A stretch of DNA of 38,090 bases from a virus, in IMG/VR virus record IMGVR_UViG_3300032334_000967, positions 1 through 38,090 of that record. One strand, 5' to 3'. A program made the position numbers and the translations under genes. This document shows positions 1-5,781 of the stretch, in pieces. Within the stretch, counting starts at the first letter, position 1; every line of letters begins with the position of its first letter. The notes under the pieces were generated by a model, which saw only the letters and a program-made list of their open reading frames with translations, searched no databases and had not been told where the DNA came from.

Positions 1-121
1 CCCAGACTAGTACATCATCATTCTCATGGTCTTCTACCATTTCTAGAATTTCATGGAATGTTTTGTCCTCTGGATAAGCAGAGAGATAATGGTCTAGTGC
101 GAATTTTTGATATGCATTCAT
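1..121 (-). CDS. 5' part of a small hypothetical protein, cut by the window edge
   Basis: The gene starts at the ATG ending at 121, preceded by AGGAG at a good distance, and reads MNAYQKFALDHYLSAYPED onward for 40 codons before leaving the window. The residues are acidic and helical. I do not recognise a family. It is the last gene of the run of tiny genes that fills the left 3 kb. Confidence 0.6.
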   Translation of the reverse strand, partial: MNAYQKFALDHYLSAYPEDKTFHEILEMVEDHENDDVLVW

Positions 122-137
122 TTGTTTTCTCCTTTGA

Positions 138-326
138 CTAGAACCAACCACCTGACTTAGATGCGGTTCTTGCTCTTACACTACTGATTCCCTTGTATTG
201 GGTATTTGCACAGAAAAATGTCATTACATTATGACTTTCTGCGTTTTCTTCTAGATTGAGGAATTCTACATCTTTGACGCTATGGGAATCTTGACAGCCG
301 TAGCAATAGATTTCAGTCTCTTTCAT
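138..326 (-). CDS. Small Cys-containing hypothetical protein (62 aa)
   Basis: The chosen start is the ATG at 326 (MKETEIYCYGC), which overlaps the end of the upstream gene by 14 bp; an upstream start at 365 would overlap more. A CxxC pair near residues 8-11 and a later FFCAN cysteine suggest a small zinc-binding fold, but a complete four-ligand set is not obvious. The function is unknown. Confidence 0.6.
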   Translation of the reverse strand: MKETEIYCYGCQDSHSVKDVEFLNLEENAESHNVMTFFCANTQYKGISSVRARTASKSGGWF

Positions 327-741
327 TCTTGTTAAACTCCAGTTCGAAGATGTAATGTCCGCCACGACGAGTTTGATAATGTGTCATCCACCAAAGCATT
401 TCATTCTTTTGCATTGCCTTGATAATCGACTCATTGCCTGACCAGCCAGCGGTTGAGATTTCAAACTTCAGCACAGTTTCGCCTTCACGGAATCGGTGCG
501 GAACAGCCTCAGATGACCAGCCCCAATCAGATGCGTACCAGAGACCATGGATGAAGTCAAACCATGTCACCGCAAACTCATGGTGCCACGTTTCAATCAG
601 GTGTAAAGCATCAACCGTGGGATAACCATCGTCATCCTTCGATTCGCAATACTCCTTAAAGTAATCACGCTCAAGTTCAAACTTCGCTCTTTGCATCTTA
701 TTGTATGCAGTGGCTTTGAATAAAAACTCATCACGATTCAT
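313..741 (-). CDS. Hypothetical protein (142 aa), Trp/His rich
   Basis: The ATG at 741 (MNRDEFLF) sits in a TAATG overlap with the stop of the upstream 56-aa gene, so it is preferred over an earlier in-frame start. The protein is rich in Trp, His and aromatic residues (ETWHHEF, WYASDWGW). I recognise no family, signal peptide or membrane segment. It belongs to the co-directional run of small early-type genes. Confidence 0.7.
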   Translation of the reverse strand: MNRDEFLFKATAYNKMQRAKFELERDYFKEYCESKDDDGYPTVDALHLIETWHHEFAVTWFDFIHGLWYASDWGWSSEAVPHRFREGETVLKFEISTAGWSGNESIIKAMQKNEMLWWMTHYQTRRGGHYIFELEFNKNERD

Positions 742-911
742 TATTTGACAACTCCAAACCATTTAGGACCAAAGTATGATCGCAGCAATTGCATTTTTGC
801 TTTATCAGCCTCTTCCTCTGAAAGATCAGGTCTTGCTTCCCTGACTGTTTCTTCTAAGAGGTTCAAGATAAACGTGGTCACGGCACATTCTTCACGTTCT
901 GGTGCTTTCAT
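741..911 (-). CDS. Small hypothetical protein (56 aa)
   Basis: Translated by eye: MKAPEREECAVTTFILNLL at the start, ending in FGPKWFGVVK. The start forms an ATGA overlap with the upstream gene and the stop a TAATG overlap with the downstream gene, which is strong context for a real gene. It is predicted helical with a charged middle. The function is unknown. Confidence 0.65.
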   Translation of the reverse strand: MKAPEREECAVTTFILNLLEETVREARPDLSEEEADKAKMQLLRSYFGPKWFGVVK

Positions 912-1108
912 TCTTCAACTCCAAAATGTTCTTTTGTGGGTTTATTCATATGCCAAGCATTATGTCCCTTGGCAATAAGTTGCTCTTGAACAGATAAAAC
1001 TTCTTGAACAATCAACTCGGCAAACTTCTCAACCTCTTCCATCTTACCATCAGATTCATACTGGATAAGACCAGACTGTTTTGCGAGCCTTAAAATACGT
1101 TCATTCAT
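908..1108 (-). CDS. Small phage protein of a repeated MNxxIL..A..G family (66 aa)
   Basis: The ATG at 1108 overlaps the upstream stop (ATGA), so it is chosen over the ATG two codons earlier. It begins MNERILRLAKQSG, followed later by EKFAELIVQE. The same layout (MNxxIL/IxxAxxAG, a variable 15-25 residue loop, then E/ARFAxxI) is seen in the genes at 1510-1725 and 5569-5781, so this is one of three paralogues. The function is unknown. The predicted fold is two helices joined by a variable loop. Confidence 0.7.
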   Translation of the reverse strand: MNERILRLAKQSGLIQYESDGKMEEVEKFAELIVQEVLSVQEQLIAKGHNAWHMNKPTKEHFGVEE

Positions 1109-1293
1109 CACCATGGACCTTCCATCATGTCCTGCAGGTAATTATAAACTAGATTCGGCTCAGAGTCAAATGTTTTACGCGGAGTTTCTCCATCAAAGAT
1201 CTTGTTCGGAGAATCCCACCACTGATCAACATAATCTTCACCGACTATAGCAGTCACTAGTGCATTACAACGGTTGCGCAAAGATTCATTCAT
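1108..1293 (-). CDS. MbcA/ParS/Xre-type (DUF2384-like) small protein (61 aa)
   Basis: The pattern DQWWDSPNKIFDG followed by TPRKTF and a C-terminal VYNYLQDM helix resembles the antitoxin Xre/MbcA/ParS toxin-binding domain. In that family, W-x-x-x-PN-x-x-(F/L)-x-G-x-x-P is the conserved core. No N-terminal HTH is present and no RES-type toxin lies next to it. It may be a free-standing antitoxin-like domain or simply share the fold. The family resemblance is by eye. Confidence 0.6.
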   Translation of the reverse strand: MNESLRNRCNALVTAIVGEDYVDQWWDSPNKIFDGETPRKTFDSEPNLVYNYLQDMMEGPW

Positions 1294-1513
1294 GATTCAC
1301 CTCAAATTCCAAAGCCTTCGATTTGCGCGCTGGCTTCTTTAGTTTGGCGATTTCGTTTGCCAATTCAACGTAGTTATCATACACCTGATTTGCGAGCAGG
1401 TGCAAAGATTTGTCTTGCGTCTTAAGACGTTCTATCAATACAACAAGGTTCCCGTCTATGAATCCGTTCAGCGTGTAAACCTTTTCCATGTCGATAGGAT
1501 TCTTCTTGGTCAT
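1286..1513 (-). CDS. Small hypothetical protein (75 aa)
   Basis: It begins MTKKNPIDMEKVYTLNGF. The body is helical and possibly coiled (residues 25-60), with a basic KKPARKSK patch near the C-terminus. Both ends overlap neighbouring genes by a few bases. I recognise no family. The basic patch could contact nucleic acid. Confidence 0.6.
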   Translation of the reverse strand: MTKKNPIDMEKVYTLNGFIDGNLVVLIERLKTQDKSLHLLANQVYDNYVELANEIAKLKKPARKSKALEFEVNHE

Positions 1514-1725
1514 TTGTCACCCCTCGCACGTATTGCCCGTGCAGCCATGTCTGTTGCGTAATGACCTTCGCAAACGTCAGCACACGCCTTACGCTCAGCA
1601 GCGGCGACAAGGTTGGCAAAGCGTTCAATAGCCTCTACGTGCGAAACACTCCAAGGATTTATGATGTACAATCCTTCTACGCACCCAGCCTCCCGCGCCA
1701 TGCGGATGATGTCATCGCGGTTCAT
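1510..1725 (-). CDS. Second member of the MNxxIL..A..G family (71 aa)
   Basis: The sequence MNRDDIIRMAREAGC leads into a loop (LYIINPWSVSHVEA) and then ERFANLVAAAERKAC. The start overlaps the stop of the upstream membrane protein. It is paralogous to the products at 908-1108 and 5569-5781. The C-terminal helix ends in a Cys/His-containing tail (ADVCEGHYATDMA). The function is unknown. Confidence 0.7.
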   Translation of the reverse strand: MNRDDIIRMAREAGCVEGLYIINPWSVSHVEAIERFANLVAAAERKACADVCEGHYATDMAARAIRARGDK

Positions 1726-1883
1726 TTCTTTTCAGTCTCCCAGCAGAGAATATAACCAAGACAGAAAGAGGGGAAGATAAGAGTCATGACCCCAGTCAAC
1801 CCTGCGATGCCCTGAGAGAAGAACGCAGCCAGAAACCAGCCGACGAACCAGAGCACACTAATTACAATTGCTGCATACTTCAT
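1722..1883 (-). CDS. Small membrane protein with two hydrophobic segments (53 aa)
   Basis: Translated by eye from the ATG at 1883, which overlaps the upstream stop (ATGA): MKYAAIVISVLWFVGWFLAA at the start, a second hydrophobic run, and the tail CWETEKK. The stop overlaps the next ATG. It is predicted to have two transmembrane helices joined by a short Gly/Thr loop. It could be a small inner-membrane effector. The function is unknown. Confidence 0.65.
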   Translation of the reverse strand: MKYAAIVISVLWFVGWFLAAFFSQGIAGLTGVMTLIFPSFCLGYILCWETEKK

Positions 1884-2098
1884 CACTTCACCTCCACAGT
1901 CTTAAGAGACTCTTTACTGATACATTCATAGCCACCATATACTTCCATGTAAATACCATTAGCATTTGCACAAGCATCGGCTTTCTTATTTTGTTCTAAT
2001 AAAGCAAAAGGATATGCAATAACCAGAAAAATACCAAACAACATAAGGATAAAGAAAAAAATATTGAGAATCTTGTCAGAAATCCATTCAAAACTCAT
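1883..2098 (-). CDS. Single-pass membrane protein with a Cys-containing periplasmic tail (71 aa)
   Basis: Residues 10-33 are strongly hydrophobic (ILNIFFFILMLFGIFLVIAY). They are followed by about 35 polar residues with two cysteines (ADACANANG and GYECISKE) that could form a disulfide outside the cytoplasm. It is paired with the adjacent two-helix membrane protein. Unknown family. Confidence 0.65.
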   Translation of the reverse strand: MSFEWISDKILNIFFFILMLFGIFLVIAYPFALLEQNKKADACANANGIYMEVYGGYECISKESLKTVEVK

Positions 2099-2619
2099 TA
2101 CAGCAACTCCTCTTGTTCAAATGATTCATTCCAATTCTTTTCTTCTTCTTCCTGTTCCTGAAGATAGTACGCTAGGTCTTCAGGAAGACCAGACCATTCA
2201 AGCAGGTCAACAGGAATGTGGTCGAGGGAATTTTCATTCTCGAAATTCCAATCATAATCCTCTTCCACGCCATCCATGAACCTGCCAACGAACGCACAGC
2301 CAGGCTCATAGTACATCGCATCAACTTTCCAACCCTGCTCTTCCATCTTGCGATAGACGCCAATCGGTGGCGACCAAGCAGTTTGAAACGTCATATGGAG
2401 CGACTTTTCATCTTGCGAATAATACACTTCAGAAGTATCCCACTTCGTGCCCCAATTTTCAACGCACCAAGAATACCAATCTTCGGTGCCTTCAGGCATG
2501 GGGTGAACGTGCTGAAAGAATACGTCATTGCCTTCGACTTCAAGTCGAGCAACCAACGCTTCAACAACACCCTTATCTTCGTGAGTCAGAATCACGGAAT
2601 TCGAACACCAATTAGGCAT
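2098..2619 (-). CDS. DUF1281 / Api92-like ferredoxin-fold protein (173 aa)
   Basis: The N-terminus MPNWCSNSVILTH, then HPMPEG, ENWGTKWD, FQTAWSPPIG and YEPGCAFVG, are landmarks of the Api92/YubB-like family (DUF1281) of plasmids and phages. They occur here in the usual order. The C-terminal 40 residues are very acidic (EQEEEEKNW). The biochemical function of this family is not established. No catalytic residues can be assigned from sequence. Confidence 0.85.
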   Translation of the reverse strand: MPNWCSNSVILTHEDKGVVEALVARLEVEGNDVFFQHVHPMPEGTEDWYSWCVENWGTKWDTSEVYYSQDEKSLHMTFQTAWSPPIGVYRKMEEQGWKVDAMYYEPGCAFVGRFMDGVEEDYDWNFENENSLDHIPVDLLEWSGLPEDLAYYLQEQEEEEKNWNESFEQEELL

Positions 2620-2807
2620 TACAGTTTATCCTTTTGAGCAAGTTTATTAATAAGAAGATTGCGCTGCGCTCGCAGCCGCTTTACCAAATCCCGTTCTTGT
2701 TGGAGTTGGCGTGTTAATTCTAGCACCGTGGGAAGCGAGTCAATCCTTTCTAGGATTTCGTCAACCCATACAGGCAGCGGAAGTTTCGGTGGCGTCTTAA
2801 GTTGCAT
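2619..2807 (-). CDS. Small coiled-coil hypothetical protein (62 aa)
   Basis: A Pro-rich N-terminus (MQLKTPPKLPLPVWVDEIL) is followed by an Arg/Gln/Leu-rich helix (residues 28-60) with heptad-like leucines. The start overlaps the upstream gene by 11 bp. I recognise no family. Confidence 0.55.
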   Translation of the reverse strand: MQLKTPPKLPLPVWVDEILERIDSLPTVLELTRQLQQERDLVKRLRAQRNLLINKLAQKDKL

Positions 2808-2985
2808 CGGGCAAAACCTTGCCGTCCGGCGAACGAGGCAGCATCATCCACTCTAACAGGATATCTTTCGCCTCTCGTCGATCCAGCCCGAACACGTCAA
2901 CAAGATACGAGGCAGCACCAAACATATTGGTGGCACCACTCTCACGCAGATCTTCCAAGAAATAGAAATATGCTTTCTTATCCAT
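2797..2985 (-). CDS. Small conserved phage protein (62 aa)
   Basis: The chosen start is the ATG at 2985 (MDKKAYFYFLEDLRESG), because GGGAG lies 8 bases upstream; the ATG two codons earlier would sit almost on the Shine-Dalgarno. The pattern DLRESGATNMFGAASYL followed by FGLDRREAKDIL resembles a small protein common in phage genomes whose function is unknown. It is predicted fully helical. Confidence 0.7.
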   Translation of the reverse strand: MDKKAYFYFLEDLRESGATNMFGAASYLVDVFGLDRREAKDILLEWMMLPRSPDGKVLPDAT

Positions 2986-3172
2986 TTTCATTCTCCCGAA
3001 TCTTATCTAACTCACGCAGAACCTTCACCTCGAGCGAATAAAGGCGATCAAGGATCGGATCCACAAACTTGCCTTCTTCGAACAACGCAGTTATTTCGTT
3101 GTTCATTTCGCGCTCAGCGATTACAAAATGCAGGCAGTTGTAAATACTGCACAATTCATCTTCATTGAACAT
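2978..3172 (-). CDS. Small helical hypothetical protein (64 aa)
   Basis: The ATG at 3172 (MFNEDELCSIYNCLHF) is chosen because it lies just downstream of the AAA-ATPase stop and has a purine-rich AGGAAATAAG leader. The protein is acidic and helical, ending RELDKIRENENG. The function is unknown. Confidence 0.6.
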   Translation of the reverse strand: MFNEDELCSIYNCLHFVIAEREMNNEITALFEEGKFVDPILDRLYSLEVKVLRELDKIRENENG

Positions 3173-3183
3173 CTTATTTCCTC

Positions 3184-4047
3184 TTACTTGCAGCAGAGAA
3201 CACGAGCACGCGATTCCCAACGGTCAGGCATCGCTGCCTTCAGGTCAGCAATCTTAACAACGATACGCAGCGACAACTCACGCAGGGTATCAGCATTCTT
3301 TTCGATGAACTTCATGATTTCGTTTTCATCGACCTGATTCAAACCACGAGTACGCAGCATGCCATCTTCCAACTTCATCTTGATGCGCGTCAGGTAATCC
3401 TTGCGCGTCTTCATCTTGAGGTCAAGATACTGCGACCGCGAGACGAGTGCCTCAAAGTGCGGCGACAACTTTGAGCCACGAGCGATGAAATCGTCGAAAT
3501 CGTAGTTGGTGATAAAGATAACGGTGCCTTCGAATTCGAAGTTGCGCGGCAAACGCTCACCGTCTTCATCTTCCATCTTCGATTCAGCGAGCCAAGAAAG
3601 AGTGCGCTTCTTGGTAGTATCGCATGCCTTCTTGAGAAGGTTCAGCGAAACGTCATCGTTGAAAATCGAGTCAGCGTCGTCAAACACGACAACTGAGCCC
3701 TTGTGGCGGTACTCATGCAGCGTCTTATACAGACCAGTCGGGCGCACGAAACCCGAAATCATGGCATAGAACGGATTGCGCTCTTCGAGCACACGGATGA
3801 CTTCCGACGATTTACCCAAGCCCGCAGGACCAGAGATGACAACCGCACGGACGACACCGTCGATCGCAGCATGGGTGACGTCAGTGAGAGTTTCAAAACG
3901 CTCAGCCAACTTCTGACGAATTTCAGTTTCCGACTGCTCCACGACGGGAGCAAGCACGATCTTAGAAACGGTCAACGGCTTGGTGACACCAGCAGCCATG
4001 CGCTTCTTCGTCTTACGGAAACCATTTTTCGGAACACCACGAGGCAT
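3184..4047 (-). CDS. AAA-type ATPase (287 aa)
   Basis: Walker A is GPAGLGKS at residues 73-80 and Walker B is VVVFDDAD at about 119-126. A sensor-1-like FITNYD and an Arg-rich segment follow. The first 20 residues are basic (RGVPKNGFRKTKKR). The protein is one small AAA domain without a recognisable partner domain. Similar ATPases in phages are usually annotated only as P-loop/AAA proteins; a role in DNA or protein remodelling is inference. It has its own strong promoter at 4080-4135. Confidence 0.85.
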   Translation of the reverse strand: MPRGVPKNGFRKTKKRMAAGVTKPLTVSKIVLAPVVEQSETEIRQKLAERFETLTDVTHAAIDGVVRAVVISGPAGLGKSSEVIRVLEERNPFYAMISGFVRPTGLYKTLHEYRHKGSVVVFDDADSIFNDDVSLNLLKKACDTTKKRTLSWLAESKMEDEDGERLPRNFEFEGTVIFITNYDFDDFIARGSKLSPHFEALVSRSQYLDLKMKTRKDYLTRIKMKLEDGMLRTRGLNQVDENEIMKFIEKNADTLRELSLRIVVKIADLKAAMPDRWESRARVLCCK

Positions 4048-4079
4048 AAAAATTCCTTAATTCACTAACCTATAAGACA

Positions 4080-4135
4080 ATTGTACTAAAAATAAGAGGA
4101 TAAGACAAACTAAAAAAACCTAATGAAATCAATGA
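4080..4135 (-). promoter_or_regulatory. Strong sigma70-like promoter with conserved upstream element (AAA-ATPase gene)
   Basis: Read on the minus strand, -35 TTGTCT (4103-4108) and -10 TACAAT (4080-4085) are separated by exactly 17 bp. Just upstream lies TTGATTTCATTAGGTTTTTT, a block nearly identical to the ones upstream of the promoters at 4965 and 10417. Transcription would enter the AAA-ATPase gene. Confidence 0.75.
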
Positions 4136-4160
4136 CTTACATGCCGAACGTAAGTCATTG
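4130..4160 (-). terminator. Perfect 11-bp hairpin after the GP88-like gene
   Basis: CAATGACTTAC and its exact complement GTAAGTCATTG flank a 9-base loop. On the minus strand the hairpin is followed, after 11 bases, by a run of seven T. It lies between the stop at 4176 and the next promoter, so it is a plausible terminator or mRNA 3'-end stabiliser. The gap before the T-run makes it imperfect as an intrinsic terminator. Confidence 0.6.
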
Positions 4161-4175
4161 ATTCTTATAGGGATT

Positions 4176-4934
4176 TTACGCTGCTACGGCGAAACCAGAA
4201 GTTGACTTCTTCGCCTTGCCCTTCGCCTTCAAACCAACCACGACGCCTTTCTTATCTTTGAAGCGCAGGTCACTTTCGTCACCGTTGATGACTTCGAAAC
4301 CCTTATAAGAAGAAGGCAGCGTCTTATCCTTAAACACCACGGCATAATTCATGCCACGACCATAATTCTTCTGCGCCTTATCCCAAATCTTGGCGAATTG
4401 CTTTCGCGCAGAGACAGAGAAAGTCATATGGTAATTGGGAATGTGCGCAACTGCACGATTCGGAATCTTCGTGTAGTCATAGAATTGAATATTGGAGAAT
4501 ATTTCAAAGATGGTCTTATTATCAGCAACAATAAGATCTTCCCAGCGGATATCGCTGGTGCCATTGAGGCGAACAGCGAGCATGTAGCCCATCTTGTCAG
4601 CCTTCTTCTTTGCGGCAATTATTTCTTTGCGCAACTGAATGAAAAACGCAACCCGATCCTCAAAAAAGAATCGAGTGCGAGCAATGCGTGCTTTTTGCAC
4701 GGCATTGAGTTTGACGATGTGACCGTCAATTTCGATCGTTTCAGCATCAGCACGTGCCATGCCACCACGACCAGCAGTATTGAGGCAGTCACCGATGCAA
4801 CCAGCAATTTCCGCCAACGGGCAAACTTGGTAGCCAGACAACTTCCAAGGAGCCAAGTACATAATAGCAGTCAAGACGCCTTGCGTCTCGCCCTTGACCG
4901 TCTTCGAATCAGCAGAAATGGTAAGCAGGTCCAT
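4176..4934 (-). CDS. GP88-like phage protein (252 aa)
   Basis: The arrangement of KTVKGETQGVLTAIMYLAP, a cysteine cluster CPLAEIAGCIGDCLNTAGRGG (approximately residues 38-58), RIARTRFFFEDR and RLNGTSDIRWEDL matches the phage gene-product-88 family. The three cysteines could bind a metal or cluster. The function is not established; the C-terminal tail is Lys/Ala rich. It has its own promoter at 4965-5020, with an inverted repeat across the -10, so it is probably an early and highly expressed gene. Confidence 0.8.
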   Translation of the reverse strand: MDLLTISADSKTVKGETQGVLTAIMYLAPWKLSGYQVCPLAEIAGCIGDCLNTAGRGGMARADAETIEIDGHIVKLNAVQKARIARTRFFFEDRVAFFIQLRKEIIAAKKKADKMGYMLAVRLNGTSDIRWEDLIVADNKTIFEIFSNIQFYDYTKIPNRAVAHIPNYHMTFSVSARKQFAKIWDKAQKNYGRGMNYAVVFKDKTLPSSYKGFEVINGDESDLRFKDKKGVVVGLKAKGKAKKSTSGFAVAA

Positions 4935-4964
4935 CTTTTTTCCCTTAATCTTTACTATAAGAGT

Positions 4965-5020
4965 ATTGTACTCTTACAGCATAATAAAGTAAAGGGGAAA
5001 AAACCTGAATGAAATCAACA
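4965..5020 (-). promoter_or_regulatory. Strong sigma70-like promoter with conserved upstream element (GP88-like gene)
   Basis: On the minus strand -35 TTTACT (4988-4993) and -10 TACAAT (4965-4970) have a 17-bp spacer. The upstream block TTGATTTCATTCAGGTTTTTT lies next to the -35. An inverted repeat TAAGAGTA-N3-TACTCTTA (4958-4976) is centred on the -10 and could be an operator. Confidence 0.8.
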
Positions 5021-5022
5021 AC

Positions 5023-5289
5023 TTAGTCGGCGTCAGGCGCAGGATTCTTCATGTACTTCTTAAGTTTCTCGATTTTACGGTCTCCCGCCTTCATAATAGC
5101 CTCAGGATTAATATATCCCTCTTCCATTAGGATCTTACATAAAGCAAAAACATCACCCATTTCACTTTCGATGTTTTTCATATTTAAATCAGTTTTGCCA
5201 AAACGATTTAGTTTGGCAATTGCTTGAACCAATTCGCCACATTCTTCCTGTAAAACAACAAGAAGCTCTTCTTCACGATTAAGATCCAT
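5023..5289 (-). CDS. MazG-like nucleotide pyrophosphohydrolase (88 aa)
   Basis: LQEECGELVQAIAK (residues 13-26) and ESEMGDVFAL (around 41-50) give the ExxE...ExxD metal-binding pattern of the all-alpha NTP pyrophosphatase (MazG-like) superfamily. The length fits single-domain phage members. Such enzymes hydrolyse (d)NTPs to monophosphates. In phages they are proposed to clean nucleotide pools or lower alarmones, and which applies here is unknown. Confidence 0.8.
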   Translation of the reverse strand: MDLNREEELLVVLQEECGELVQAIAKLNRFGKTDLNMKNIESEMGDVFALCKILMEEGYINPEAIMKAGDRKIEKLKKYMKNPAPDAD

Positions 5290-5291
5290 TA

Positions 5292-5564
5292 TTAAGCACC
5301 AATTCCCTTTTTCTCTAACTTAAACTTTCGCTCAGGAGCAGCACGAGAAATAACCTGCAGCATTTCTACTGCTAGCATTTCAAACTGCGTATCCTCAAAT
5401 AACTTTGCACCACTCACGAGAGAATATTGATCGAGGCTTGCAACCACGTCATCATTTTCTTCGTCAATGATCAAAATATAACTGATTCCCATTGCAATAT
5501 CTCTTGCAGTGGTATCGCCTTCTTCCTCGATTGTACCAAGGTCGTCAAAAATAGATTGATTCAT
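5292..5564 (-). CDS. Hypothetical acidic protein (90 aa)
   Basis: It starts MNQSIFDDLGTIEEEGDTTA. The body has alternating hydrophobic and acidic segments (ISYILIIDEENDDVV) and a basic C-terminus (PERKFKLEKKG). It lies 2 bp upstream of the MazG-like gene and may be co-translated with it. No family recognised. Confidence 0.65.
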   Translation of the reverse strand: MNQSIFDDLGTIEEEGDTTARDIAMGISYILIIDEENDDVVASLDQYSLVSGAKLFEDTQFEMLAVEMLQVISRAAPERKFKLEKKGIGA

Positions 5565-5568
5565 TTTA

Positions 5569-5781
5569 TTACCTCTTAAAATATTCTACGATTTCAGGAC
5601 CAATATCAGTGTCTTCCATATCTTCCATATAGTTTGCAATTTCAGCGCACTGATTAATGATTGCATCAGCAAATCGAGCTAAAGCAATATCTGCTGCTTC
5701 ATCAGGATTAAGAATGATAATATTATCACCCCAAAAACCAATACCCGCCTTCTCTGCAATTTCTAAAATTTTCTTATTCAT
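5569..5781 (-). CDS. Third member of the MNxxIL..A..G family (70 aa)
   Basis: MNKKILEIAEKAGIGFW, then a loop, then ALARFADAIINQCAEIANY. It has the same architecture as the products at 908-1108 and 1510-1725, but lies 4 kb away. Its start overlaps the end of the large glycosyltransferase gene. The function is unknown. Confidence 0.7.
   Translation of the reverse strand: MNKKILEIAEKAGIGFWGDNIIILNPDEAADIALARFADAIINQCAEIANYMEDMEDTDIGPEIVEYFKR

Noticed and set aside
2218-2637. 139-codon plus-strand open frame opposite the DUF1281-like gene
   Set aside because: The minus-strand product matches a known family over its length; the plus frame is a shadow.
4398-5012. 204-codon plus-strand open frame opposite the GP88-like gene
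   Set aside because: It runs antisense to a gene with clear family motifs, crosses a well-formed minus-strand promoter, and encodes no recognisable protein.
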